A DNA stretch of 64,000 bases from the NCBI RefSeq assembly GCF_025751435.1, contig NZ_JAOWKY010000002.1, positions 1 to 64,000 of the forward strand, in the 5' to 3' direction. Source of the stretch: Albidovulum marisflavi (GTDB taxonomy: Bacteria; Pseudomonadota; Alphaproteobacteria; Rhodobacterales; Rhodobacteraceae). The translations under genes were made by a program, and so were the position numbers. Within the stretch, counting starts at the first letter, position 1, and every line of letters begins with the position of its first letter. A model generated the notes under the pieces. It saw only the letters and a program-made list of their open reading frames with translations. It was not told where the DNA came from and did no database searches. Shown here piece after piece: positions 45,449 through 53,495 of the stretch.

Positions 45449-46693
45449 ATGCGTCTCAAGGATCTAGACATCTTCACCGTCGCACCCCCCGCCCCCGGCT
45501 GGGGCGGGCGCTACTGGATCTTCGTCAAGCTGACCACCGACGACGGGATCACGGGCTACGGCGAATGCTACGCCTCCTCGGTCGGTCCCAAGGCGATGGA
45601 GGCGGTGATCACCGACGTCTTCAACCGCCACATGGCGGGCGAGAACCCCGAGATGATCGAGCTGATGTTCCGCCGCGCCTATTCCTCGGGCTTCACGCAG
45701 CGGCCAGACCTGACTGTGATGGGGGCGTTCTCGGGGCTCGAGATCGCCTGCTGGGACATCATCGGCAAGGCGCGCGGGCGTCCCGTACACGCGCTTCTGG
45801 GCGGCAAGATCAACGAACGGCTGCGGTCCTACACCTACCTTTACCCCGAACCAGGCAAGGAAAGCGGAGAGTTCTGGGTCAGCCCCGACATGGCCGCCGA
45901 GGCCGCCAGCCGCTTTGTCGGCATGGGCTTCACAGCGGTAAAATTCGACCCCGCCGGCCCCTACACGATCCGCGGAGGGCATGACCCCTCAGGCTCGGAC
46001 ATCACGCGCTCCGCTGCCTTTTGCAAGGCGATCCGCGAGGCCGTGGGCGACCGCGCGGACCTTCTGTTCGGCACGCACGGGCAGTTCAACGTCGCGGGCG
46101 CGGTGCGCTTGGCGCAGGCGATCGAGCCCTACGGGCCGCTGTGGTACGAGGAACCGATTCCGCCCGACAACCTCTTGGATTTCGCGGAAGTGCAAAAGGC
46201 CGTCCGCATCCCCGTGGCCACGGGCGAACGCTTTACCACCAAGGCCGAATTCGCGACCGTTCTGCGCACGGGCGGCGCACGCATCCTGCAGCCCGCGCTT
46301 GGCCGCGCAGGTGGCATCTGGGAGTGCAAGAAGATCGCTGCGATCGCCGAGGTGTTTACCGCCCAGATGGCCCCGCATCTTTACGCGGGTCCCGTGGAGT
46401 GGGCGGCCAACATCCACCTTGGCGCCTCGATCCCCAACCTGCTGATGGTCGAGACGATCGAAACCGGCGGGGCCTTCCACCTCAAGCTCATCAAGAACTC
46501 CATCCGGTGGGAAGATGGCTATGTCATCGTTCCCGACGAGCCCGGACTGGGCATCGAATTCGATGAGGATCTGGCCCGCGCTCACCCTTACACAGGCGCC
46601 GCGCTTCATCTTCAAATGCAGGAAGCGCCCTGCGACTATGCGCAGCCGAACTGGTTTGAAGGCGGGGCGCCGACCACGAAGAAGCCGGGCTGA
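45449..46693 (+). CDS. Enolase-superfamily (mandelate racemase/muconate lactonizing) enzyme
   Basis: This 414-residue protein has the N-terminal capping domain and a TIM barrel of the mandelate racemase group. Visible are the start L-T-T-D-D-G-I-T-G-Y-G-E, the acid/base region A-V-K-F-D-P-A-G, the metal ligand region G-T-H-G-Q-F-N and Glu in Y-E-E-P-I-P-P-D-N, and M-A-P-H-L-Y-A-G-P with the catalytic His. It resembles sugar acid dehydratases (DgoD-like), but substrate specificity cannot be read. GGAGG precedes the ATG. It follows the alcohol dehydrogenase. Confidence 0.82.
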   Translation: MRLKDLDIFTVAPPAPGWGGRYWIFVKLTTDDGITGYGECYASSVGPKAMEAVITDVFNRHMAGENPEMIELMFRRAYSSGFTQRPDLTVMGAFSGLEIACWDIIGKARGRPVHALLGGKINERLRSYTYLYPEPGKESGEFWVSPDMAAEAASRFVGMGFTAVKFDPAGPYTIRGGHDPSGSDITRSAAFCKAIREAVGDRADLLFGTHGQFNVAGAVRLAQAIEPYGPLWYEEPIPPDNLLDFAEVQKAVRIPVATGERFTTKAEFATVLRTGGARILQPALGRAGGIWECKKIAAIAEVFTAQMAPHLYAGPVEWAANIHLGASIPNLLMVETIETGGAFHLKLIKNSIRWEDGYVIVPDEPGLGIEFDEDLARAHPYTGAALHLQMQEAPCDYAQPNWFEGGAPTTKKPG

Positions 46694-46722
46694 TCCACAG
46701 CGACGCAGGCCCCCGCGCGCAG

Positions 46723-47685
46723 CTAGGGGGCCGCGTCCGTCGCGTCGTGACGGTGGATGGTCGCGCGTCCCCGCCCGCCGTTCTTGGACTGATACAGTGC
46801 CGCATCGGCGCCCTCGGTCATCGTGCGGGCGGTGGGACTGTCATAGGCAACCGACCACGCCACGCCGATGCTGCAGGAGATGCGGCAAAGGGTTCCATCG
46901 TAGTCGATCGGCCGCTCGATTCCGGCGATGATGCGGTGGCTGATGCGGCGCAGGCTTTCAAGGTCGCCCGCGCCGGTCACGATTGCCATGAACTCATCGC
47001 CGCCGATCCGGGCGACCATGTCGCTTTGCCTGATCTGCGCGCGCAAGACGCGCGCCACCTCTGCCAGCACCCGGTCGCCCGCCGCGTGACCCAGCGTGTC
47101 GTTGACCTGCTTGAAGCGATCCAGATCGAGGTGAAAAAGCGAAAATGGCGCGCCTCTCGCCGCGCTCGCAACAGCCCGATCCAACGCCGCGTCAAAGGCG
47201 CGGCGGTTGGCAAGACCGGTCAGGGCATCGGTCATCGCCTGCGCCTCGGCCGCGCGCCGGGCGGACTGCAAACGGTGGTTAAGCGACTTCAGTTCGTCCA
47301 TCACCGCTGACTTCACTTCGGTCAGGTAAAGCATTTCGACGGTCAGATCGGTCGGCGCGAAATCCGAATGGTTCAGCCCGTGGTCCCGGGCGGCGTCAAC
47401 GGCGTTGATACCGAACGAAAGGTTGACCAGCGCCCCCTCCCCCCGCGCCAGGCAGACAAGATGGCCACGCAACTGGCGCGACGGCCGGGCGCGAAAGCGC
47501 AGGACGATCTTGCGATCCGCAAGCTTCAGAAGCGCCCTCATCGTTGAGGCGCGTTCAGGGCGCGTAACCTCGAACACCTCCAGGAACTGCCGACCGACCA
47601 GGGTCAGGGCGCCGCAGACACGCTGAAGCGTTGGCCCGACCGACATGATCTGACCATCGCAGGACACGACCACATGCATAGGCAT
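46723..47685 (-). CDS. HNOBA-domain diguanylate cyclase, partner of H-NOX
   Basis: This 320-residue protein has an N-terminal HNOBA (H-NOX-associated, PAS-like) domain, about 1-135. It includes D-F-A-P-T-D-L-T-V-E-M-L-Y-L-T-E. A short coiled linker leads to a GGDEF domain with intact active site R-I-G-G-D-E-F and a product-inhibition site R-Q-S-D five residues before it. It should make cyclic di-GMP under control of the H-NOX protein encoded just upstream. ATG at 47685 has GGAG six bases upstream. A GTG at 47745 overlapping the H-NOX stop is less likely. Confidence 0.88.
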   Translation of the reverse strand: MPMHVVVSCDGQIMSVGPTLQRVCGALTLVGRQFLEVFEVTRPERASTMRALLKLADRKIVLRFRARPSRQLRGHLVCLARGEGALVNLSFGINAVDAARDHGLNHSDFAPTDLTVEMLYLTEVKSAVMDELKSLNHRLQSARRAAEAQAMTDALTGLANRRAFDAALDRAVASAARGAPFSLFHLDLDRFKQVNDTLGHAAGDRVLAEVARVLRAQIRQSDMVARIGGDEFMAIVTGAGDLESLRRISHRIIAGIERPIDYDGTLCRISCSIGVAWSVAYDSPTARTMTEGADAALYQSKNGGRGRATIHRHDATDAAP

Positions 47686-47744
47686 GAGCTTCTCCAACCC
47701 AGGCCCGGGGATCGTGGCTTGAACGCAAAGGAACTGGCCCGCCA

Positions 47745-48314
47745 CTACCGCACCCGGCCAATTGCCAGATCAAACCGCCGCCCCTCAGCGAACTGCGCCT
47801 GCAGAAGTTCGATCGCGACGGCTTCGGCACCCTCCTCCGCGTCGATCAGCGCCAGCGCGCCATAGTCGTCAGCCATAGCGCGCAGGATCCCCGCGAAGAC
47901 CGCGCCGTAGCCCCTGCGCCGGGCGCAGCACAGCCGGTACCGCCCCGCACCGGTCGGGATCAGCCTAAGATCGGGCAGATTGAGTTCGGGGACGGCCAGG
48001 TGCGCACGCTCGGCGAGTTCATCAAGCGAATGCAGGAAGTCGACATAATCCAACCCGCCGAAGCGAAGCAGGCGCCGCAGGGGCTCGAGTGACACGAGGT
48101 AGATACCCAAGTCCTCCAGCAACGCGTCGCGCGGCTTTCCAAGCTCTTGCGCGGCCAGGTCGATCACGCTGTCGGTCAGCGCCGCGTCGTAGGCCAGCAT
48201 GGTTTCGAAGCCCTCGGGCGGCAAACCCGCCCCAGCGGACACGCGCGACCAGACCGCGGCACCATAGGTGTCGCGCAGGAAACACTGAATCGACCGATTG
48301 ATGAGCCCGTGCAT
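47745..48314 (-). CDS. H-NOX domain protein lacking the canonical proximal histidine
   Basis: This 189-residue protein starts MHGLINRSIQCFLRDTYG and aligns over its length with H-NOX sensors, which bind NO or O2 through heme. Two key features are altered. The proximal-histidine position (His102 in Thermoanaerobacter H-NOX) is Ala101 in L-D-E-L-A-E-R-A-H-L. The Y-x-S-x-R heme-propionate motif is L128-C-C-A-R132, retaining only the Arg. Pro114 is kept. His95 or His105 might still bind heme, or the vicinal Cys129-Cys130 may sense redox or metal. AAGG lies six bases before the ATG. It is followed by the HNOBA-GGDEF gene. Confidence 0.85.
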   Translation of the reverse strand: MHGLINRSIQCFLRDTYGAAVWSRVSAGAGLPPEGFETMLAYDAALTDSVIDLAAQELGKPRDALLEDLGIYLVSLEPLRRLLRFGGLDYVDFLHSLDELAERAHLAVPELNLPDLRLIPTGAGRYRLCCARRRGYGAVFAGILRAMADDYGALALIDAEEGAEAVAIELLQAQFAEGRRFDLAIGRVR

Positions 48315-48428
48315 GACCAGCCTTCCTTCCACGGGCAAGGCTAGCGCGCTTCGGGTTAAGATATGGCAAATCCCCAACGGAGTGCCGGGCGCGCGCCGGG
48401 CGCCCGGACCAGCATTGTCGGACGGATA

Positions 48429-49982
48429 TCAGAAATCCGTGGGCGCGCCGCCCTCGGCCTTGCGGCGGTCCACGAAGGACCTAAGCTCTTCGCGGATGCC
48501 CTCATCCATGGGTGGTGCCTCGAACTCGGCCATGATCGCGTGGAAGACGCGGTTCGCGCGTTCGGGCGTCCACAGCGCACCGTCGATCTGCCAGGCCTCG
48601 AAGTTGCGCCAGTCGCTGACGAAGGGCTGATAGAAGGCGGTGGTGTAGCGATCCTGCGTGTGCTGGCACCCGAAGTAATGGCCGTCCGGCCCCACCTCGG
48701 CGATGGTGTCGATGGCGATATCCTCTGGCGTGGCCGCCCAGACCTCGGGCTCCATGTAGCGCTGGATCATCTGCAGGACCTCACAGTCCATGATGAACTT
48801 CTCGGGGCTCGCGATCAGCCCGCCCTCGAGCCAGCCTGCCGCGTGGTAGACAAGGTTCGTGCCGGACTGCACCGCCGCCCAAAGGCTGTTCGACGTTTCC
48901 CACATCGCCTGGCCGTCCGGCACGTTGGCGGCGCAGACGCCCGATGACCGCAGCGGCAATCCGTAGAACCGCGCCATCTGACCGGTGACCTGGGTCGCGC
49001 GCATGTATTCGGGGGTTCCGAATGCCGGCGCGCCCGATTTCATGTCGACGTTCGACGTGAAGGTTCCGATCATCACCGGTGCGCCGGGCACGACGTACTG
49101 GATCAGCACGATCGCGGCCAGCGCCTCGGCGATGGACAGCGTCACCGCGCCGGTCATCGTCACTGGCGCCATCGCTCCGGCCAGCGTGAACGGAGTGACG
49201 ATCACCGCCTGCCCTGCCCGCGCCAGGCGAAGCGCGCCGTCGATCATCGGGAAGTCATGCTTGAGCGGCGAGACAGAGTTGATGTTGGTGAACATCCGCG
49301 GCTTTTCGCGGAACTCTTCATGGCTTAGCCCGCCCGCGATGCGCACCATCTCCATCGCGTCCTCGACCCGCTCCTTGCCAAGGCTGTAGGCGTGCACGAC
49401 CTTGTCGGTAAGCGTCAGCTTTTCATAGATGCAGTCAAGGTGGCGGACCGAGGCGTGAACGTCGATCGGCTCGACCGGATAGCCCCCGGCGAAGTGGATG
49501 CAGTTGAAGTACTGCGTCAGCTTGATGAAGTCGCGGAACCCGTCCATGAAGCCAGAGACCTTGCCGCGTTCAAGATCCCAGTAGTTCGGGGGAGAAGACA
49601 CGTTGCCGAACAGGATGTGCTTGCCGCCCATCGGCAGCGCACGGTCCGGGTTGCGTGGGGTGACGGTGAATTCCGCGGGCGCGCGTCCCACCATCTCCAT
49701 CACGAAATCCTCGTCCATGCGGACGGTCTGGCCGTCGACCTTGCAGCCGGCTTGGGCAAAGATATCCAGCGCCTCGTCGTTCAGGAACCGGATGCCGATC
49801 TCCTTGAGGATGCGCATCGCACCCTTGTGAATCGCCTCCACCCCCTCGGGGCCCAGCGGTTCGATCGGGCGGTCGGGATTGACGGGAATGCGCCAGGGCA
49901 TCTGCGTGATCGCCTGGCCGCCAGAGCGCCGGACATTCCCGGTGCGTCCGCCTGTACGCTTGCGTTTGTGTTCGTCGGCCAT
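48429..49982 (-). CDS. MttB-family methyltransferase without pyrrolysine
   Basis: This 517-residue protein belongs to the trimethylamine methyltransferase (MttB) superfamily, a TIM barrel that moves a methyl group from a methylated amine to a corrinoid protein. There is no in-frame amber codon, so it is a non-pyrrolysine member, the group that includes glycine betaine methyltransferases. Visible segments are I-L-F-G-N-V-S-S-P-P, Y-H-A-A-G-W-L-E-G-G-L and E-V-G-P-D-G-H-Y-F-G. No corrinoid protein gene is adjacent. A palindrome lies just upstream. The true substrate is unknown. Confidence 0.85.
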   Translation of the reverse strand: MADEHKRKRTGGRTGNVRRSGGQAITQMPWRIPVNPDRPIEPLGPEGVEAIHKGAMRILKEIGIRFLNDEALDIFAQAGCKVDGQTVRMDEDFVMEMVGRAPAEFTVTPRNPDRALPMGGKHILFGNVSSPPNYWDLERGKVSGFMDGFRDFIKLTQYFNCIHFAGGYPVEPIDVHASVRHLDCIYEKLTLTDKVVHAYSLGKERVEDAMEMVRIAGGLSHEEFREKPRMFTNINSVSPLKHDFPMIDGALRLARAGQAVIVTPFTLAGAMAPVTMTGAVTLSIAEALAAIVLIQYVVPGAPVMIGTFTSNVDMKSGAPAFGTPEYMRATQVTGQMARFYGLPLRSSGVCAANVPDGQAMWETSNSLWAAVQSGTNLVYHAAGWLEGGLIASPEKFIMDCEVLQMIQRYMEPEVWAATPEDIAIDTIAEVGPDGHYFGCQHTQDRYTTAFYQPFVSDWRNFEAWQIDGALWTPERANRVFHAIMAEFEAPPMDEGIREELRSFVDRRKAEGGAPTDF

Positions 49983-50045
49983 TGCTTGTCTCCGCCAGAT
50001 TTCCTGCAGGATTGAGGTGGAGACGCGCGGCCTTCGCCACTTTCC

Positions 50046-50062
50046 GCGACAAAATGTGTCGC
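50046..50062. promoter_or_regulatory. Palindrome upstream of the MttB-family gene
   Basis: Perfect inverted repeat GCGACA-AAATG-TGTCGC about 65 bases before the MttB start and 11 bases after the end of the HAD phosphatase gene. It may be an operator for the methyltransferase gene. No regulator gene is adjacent; an AraC/GlxA-type one lies about 10 kb away. Confidence 0.4.
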
Positions 50063-50072
50063 ATTTGCTCTT

Positions 50073-50789
50073 TCAGGCGCTCTGGGCGGTATCGCGAAAG
50101 CTGGCGACCCAGTCGGGGAGATGGCCGATATGGGGAAGAACGATGTCCGCGTAAGGCGCAAGGTCCTCCGGTCCGGCGATGCCGGTCAGGACACCCACCG
50201 TCCGCATTCCGGCGGCGCGGCCCGCGACAAGGTCGTGCACGCTGTCACCCACCATGACGACCTGGTCCGGGTCAAGCCCGCCGCTTGCCGCAAAGGCCAG
50301 AAGCGGCCCTGGATCGGGCTTCGCGCCAAAGCCGCTGTCGAAGCCGGAAACGAAATCGAAGTACTGAAGGACTCCCGCCCGCCGAAGGTGCTCCTGCGCT
50401 GGTTCCGCGAAGTCATTCGTCGCAAGACCGACGTAAAGGCCCGCCTGCTTGAGAGCGGCGAACAACGGCGGAAGGTCGGTCGCGGACACAAGCGCCGTTT
50501 CACCGGCAAGGCTCGACATCCGCGCGATCAGCGCGGACCGGTCGACGCCGGGCAGAAGCGGCATCATCACGTCCGCGATCTCTGCCGGCGTGTGTGCGAT
50601 CACATGGCTGTCGGGTGCGAAGTCACCCGTGTTCAGGCCGTAACCGATGACGCGGCCGATGGCCGCGGCGCGGTCCCGGTCGCCTGAGGTCAGCTCAAGC
50701 AGCAGCGCCCTTGTCCATGCGCTCCAGGTCGCGCGAAAGTCAAAGAGCGTTCCGTCCTTGTCGAACACCAGCCCACGGATGGCACGCAT
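50073..50789 (-). CDS. HAD-superfamily phosphatase (phosphoglycolate phosphatase-like)
   Basis: This 238-residue protein has the HAD motifs F-D-K-D-G-T-L-F-D near residue 9, A-T-N-D-F-A at motif II, G-A-K-P-D-P for motif III and V-G-D-S-V-H-D at motif IV, with an alpha-helical C1 cap. It resembles Gph, but the substrate is open. GGGGGGAG precedes the ATG. It ends 90 bases before the MttB gene on the same strand. Confidence 0.85.
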   Translation of the reverse strand: MRAIRGLVFDKDGTLFDFRATWSAWTRALLLELTSGDRDRAAAIGRVIGYGLNTGDFAPDSHVIAHTPAEIADVMMPLLPGVDRSALIARMSSLAGETALVSATDLPPLFAALKQAGLYVGLATNDFAEPAQEHLRRAGVLQYFDFVSGFDSGFGAKPDPGPLLAFAASGGLDPDQVVMVGDSVHDLVAGRAAGMRTVGVLTGIAGPEDLAPYADIVLPHIGHLPDWVASFRDTAQSA

Positions 50790-50850
50790 CGCTCCCCCCC
50801 TGCAAAATCAGCGTGACACTGGAGCATTCACCGGTTGCTGGCAATAGCTC

Positions 50851-51141
50851 TCAGCCCCAGTCGGGCGCGGCGCCGGGCAACGCCATCCGTGCCCTGCGCA
50901 GGCTTTCGTAACCCAGTCCCACAGAGTCGCAAAAGGCGATGACCCAAGCGTCATCCAGGAGCAGAAAGTCCATAACCGACGCCAGAACCTCCGGCTCCGC
51001 GGCGCGGGTGCGCATGTCTCCGGGGCGCAGACCGGAAGACCCCAGGAAGACGGGCAGAAGCTCGTCGTTCGCCGCGATCCAGCCAAGCGCCTGCAGGGCG
51101 ACCGTCTCGGCGAAGTCGCCGTGATTGTGAAACTTGCTCAA
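50851..51141 (-). CDS. DUF3572 family protein
   Basis: This 96-residue protein begins, after a TTG start, L-S-K-F-H-N-H-G-D-F-A-E-T-V-A-L-Q-A-L-G-W and has V-M-D-F-L-L-L-D-D-A-W-V-I-A-F, the DUF3572 pattern. The TTG at 51141 is preferred because GGAG lies five bases upstream and the length then matches the family. Function is unknown. It is divergent from the pleD-like gene, a pairing I recall in other Rhodobacteraceae, which hints at a cell-cycle link. Confidence 0.75.
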   Translation of the reverse strand: MSKFHNHGDFAETVALQALGWIAANDELLPVFLGSSGLRPGDMRTRAAEPEVLASVMDFLLLDDAWVIAFCDSVGLGYESLRRARMALPGAAPDWG

Positions 51142-51226
51142 ATCCGCTCCAACCTTGCAAGGCTTTGTTAACCAAAGCACGGGAAGGATGGCTTCAGGGC
51201 GGCAACAAGTAAAGCGGGTAGGTCTC

Positions 51227-52603
51227 ATGGCGGGGCGCATCCTGATCGTGGACGATATTGCGACCAATCGCATGGTGCTTAAGGTGATCCTTTCATCCGC
51301 ACTTTACGAAACGCTGCAGGCGACCAACGGAGACGACGCGATCGCGCTTGCTCAGCAGATGCAGCCCGACCTGATCATTCTCGACGTCGACCTGGCGGGC
51401 ATCAACGGCATCGAAATGTGCGGGCGACTGAAGGCCAATCCCCTGACGCGCGACATTCCGGTGGTGATGATTGCGGCCCAGAAGGATCACGCACGCAAGA
51501 TCAAGTCCCTGCGCGCCGGAGCAGCCGAGGTGTTTGCAAAACCCATCGACGATTCGCTTCTGCTGGCGCGACTCCGGTCGCTTCTGCGCGCCCGCGAGAC
51601 CGAACGAGAGCTTGGCTGCCGCCTGGCCCAAGGCACGCTGCCCGGTCTTGCGGAAGGCGCGGCCGGCTTTGTCGCGCAAGCTCATGTCGCGATCGTGGCC
51701 GCACTGCCCAACTCGGTCCAGTCGTTGCACCGCGACCTGTCGCGAGCGACGTCGGACCATATCTCGCTGATGGCCGAAGAGGCGGCCATCGGCCTTGCGG
51801 CCGAGAACCGGGTGCCGGATGTCTTTCTTGTCGTGACGGACGCAGGGCGCCCCGAACGGACGCTCAGGCTTATTTCCGATCTCCGCTCGCGTCCGGCCAC
51901 GCGAAAGTCTGCGCTATGCGCCGTCGTGCCGGCAGGGTCGGGGGCGCTTGGCGCGATCGCGCTTGATCTTGGGGCCGACGATCTAGTCGAGCTGCCCGCC
52001 GAGGCGACAGAGCTGGCCTTGCGCCTGTCATCGCTGGTCCGGCGCAAGCGGCAAGGCGACCGCATGCGTATTTCGATCGCGGACGGGCTGCGGCTTTCGG
52101 TGCTTGATCCGCTGACGGGCCTGCACAACCGCCGCTATGCAATGCCCCAGCTTCACCGGATTCGGGAACACGCGCGCCAGTCGGGGCGCGACTATGCGGT
52201 CATGGTGCTGGACATCGACCGGTTCAAGACGATCAACGACACCTTTGGACATGCGGCGGGCGATACCGTGCTGGTGCAGATCGCAGAGCGCCTGCGCGCC
52301 AACCTGCGGCCGGGCGACACGCTCGCGCGGATCGGCGGGGAGGAGTTCGTGGTCGCCAGCGCCGACACTCCACTTCCCGCGGCGCGGGCACTGGCGGAGC
52401 GGATCCGCCATGCCATCGAAGAGCGGCCTTTCGCCTTGACGGACGGCCGCAGCATCGGCGTGACTCTTTCGGTCGGGCTTGCCATTGGGGCCGCAGGCGC
52501 GGGCCCATCTGTAGACGTGCTGCTGGAATCCGCCGATCGGGCGCTTTTCAAGTCCAAGTCAGAGGGGCGCAACCAGGTGACCGTACATCGAACGGCTGCC
52601 TAG
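51227..52603 (+). CDS. pleD: PleD-like response regulator with GGEEF diguanylate cyclase
   Basis: This 458-residue protein has the PleD layout: a receiver domain (about 4-118) with phospho-acceptor Asp53 in I-I-L-D-V-D and Lys in F-A-K-P-I-D; a second, degenerate receiver (about 155-290); and a GGDEF domain (about 295-455) with G-G-E-E-F and the inhibitory R-P-G-D five residues before. It should make cyclic di-GMP upon phosphorylation. In Caulobacter, PleD acts in polar development. Start at 51227 begins M-A-G-R-I-L-I-V-D-D; an ATG at 51188 is less likely. Confidence 0.92.
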   Translation: MAGRILIVDDIATNRMVLKVILSSALYETLQATNGDDAIALAQQMQPDLIILDVDLAGINGIEMCGRLKANPLTRDIPVVMIAAQKDHARKIKSLRAGAAEVFAKPIDDSLLLARLRSLLRARETERELGCRLAQGTLPGLAEGAAGFVAQAHVAIVAALPNSVQSLHRDLSRATSDHISLMAEEAAIGLAAENRVPDVFLVVTDAGRPERTLRLISDLRSRPATRKSALCAVVPAGSGALGAIALDLGADDLVELPAEATELALRLSSLVRRKRQGDRMRISIADGLRLSVLDPLTGLHNRRYAMPQLHRIREHARQSGRDYAVMVLDIDRFKTINDTFGHAAGDTVLVQIAERLRANLRPGDTLARIGGEEFVVASADTPLPAARALAERIRHAIEERPFALTDGRSIGVTLSVGLAIGAAGAGPSVDVLLESADRALFKSKSEGRNQVTVHRTAA

Positions 52604-52667
52604 CGGGGCAATCTGGCTGCCCGCACCCGTCTGACACGGCACCGGATCGCGCCCTCCACGCCCGCCA

Positions 52668-53141
52668 TCAGCGGCGACCGCCGGCCAAGTTCTGTTCCAG
52701 CCTGTCCGCATATTCCCGCCGCTCGTCAGCCGACATCGCCGCGATGCGGTCTAGAAAAAGGACACGTCCCGCCTCAAGCCGCCGGCCAGCGCGGGCCATC
52801 TGCCGATCGAAGACCGCGGCGGCGGCGGAAGGGTCGAAGGGTTCTGCCCTGAGCGTGCTGACAAAGGCGGCAAGATCCTCTGCCCGTTCGCGCCGAAGGT
52901 CCCTGAGATCGGGCATCCGGTGGAACATCTCGGAACGCAAGCCGCCACGCTGCGCGCGCGGCAACGCCTCGACATAGGGGGCGAAGGCCGCCCGGTCATC
53001 GCCCGGACCGCCGCCATGACGGTGCCGCACCGCGGCACCCGCGATCAGGCCCACAAGCAGCAGATTGACCGCCAGCGACAGCACCAACGCGATCTTGAGC
53101 GTCCTTCCGGGCGCGCGGGGCGTTTTCTCGGCCTGGGTCAT
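52668..53141 (-). CDS. Spy/CpxP-like periplasmic protein (heavy-metal resistance family)
   Basis: This 157-residue protein has one N-terminal membrane anchor (about 17-38) followed by a helical, charged domain. Segments R-S-E-M-F-H-R-M-P-D-L-R and M-S-A-D-E-R-R-E-Y-A-D-R-L fit the Spy/CpxP/ZraP-like fold (heavy-metal resistance family), which acts as a periplasmic chaperone or stress sensor. Its ATG overlaps the anti-sigma stop by four bases, so it belongs to the ECF operon. It probably either modulates or is an output of that system. Confidence 0.7.
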   Translation of the reverse strand: MTQAEKTPRAPGRTLKIALVLSLAVNLLLVGLIAGAAVRHRHGGGPGDDRAAFAPYVEALPRAQRGGLRSEMFHRMPDLRDLRRERAEDLAAFVSTLRAEPFDPSAAAAVFDRQMARAGRRLEAGRVLFLDRIAAMSADERREYADRLEQNLAGGRR

Positions 53142-53494
53142 TCCCCGTCCTCCGCTACCGCCATCGACACAAGGTCGGCAGGCCCGTAGAGCCAGCCGTC
53201 AGTCGAACTGCCATAGACGTAGCCCATCAGGCCGCCGGCATCGGACAGGCCCAGCCAAAGCCCGGCCAACCCCGCCGTCATCAGACCGCCCAAGGCCGGC
53301 CACCCGCCGATCGCGGCCAGAAGACCGCGCAGCGGCCCGGCCGGGCGCCCTTGGTCACGCAACCGCGGGGTTCGGGGCATGGGCTGAAGCGATCGTCCCT
53401 GCGCAGCGACGCGCGCCAGCAAAGCCTCGTCTGGCGCTGGCGCGTGCATCCGCGCACTGGCGAAGAAGGCTTCAAGCTCCTTGTCGTCTTCCAT
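53138..53494 (-). CDS. Putative anti-sigma factor (single-pass membrane protein)
   Basis: This 118-residue protein has a cytoplasmic acidic N-terminus (M-E-D-D-K-E-L-E-A-F-F), a hydrophobic segment near residues 62-92 and a short C-terminal part. It directly follows the ECF sigma gene (one-base gap, GAGGAGG ahead of its ATG), the usual place of an anti-sigma factor. No zinc-binding H-x3-C-x2-C motif is present, so it is not a ZAS-type factor. The assignment is mainly from context. Confidence 0.6.
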   Translation of the reverse strand: MEDDKELEAFFASARMHAPAPDEALLARVAAQGRSLQPMPRTPRLRDQGRPAGPLRGLLAAIGGWPALGGLMTAGLAGLWLGLSDAGGLMGYVYGSSTDGWLYGPADLVSMAVAEDGE

Positions 53495-53495
53495 C

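Noticed and set aside
48429-49982. Pyrrolysine-containing trimethylamine methyltransferase
   Set aside because: No in-frame TAG interrupts the gene, and no pyl genes are present.
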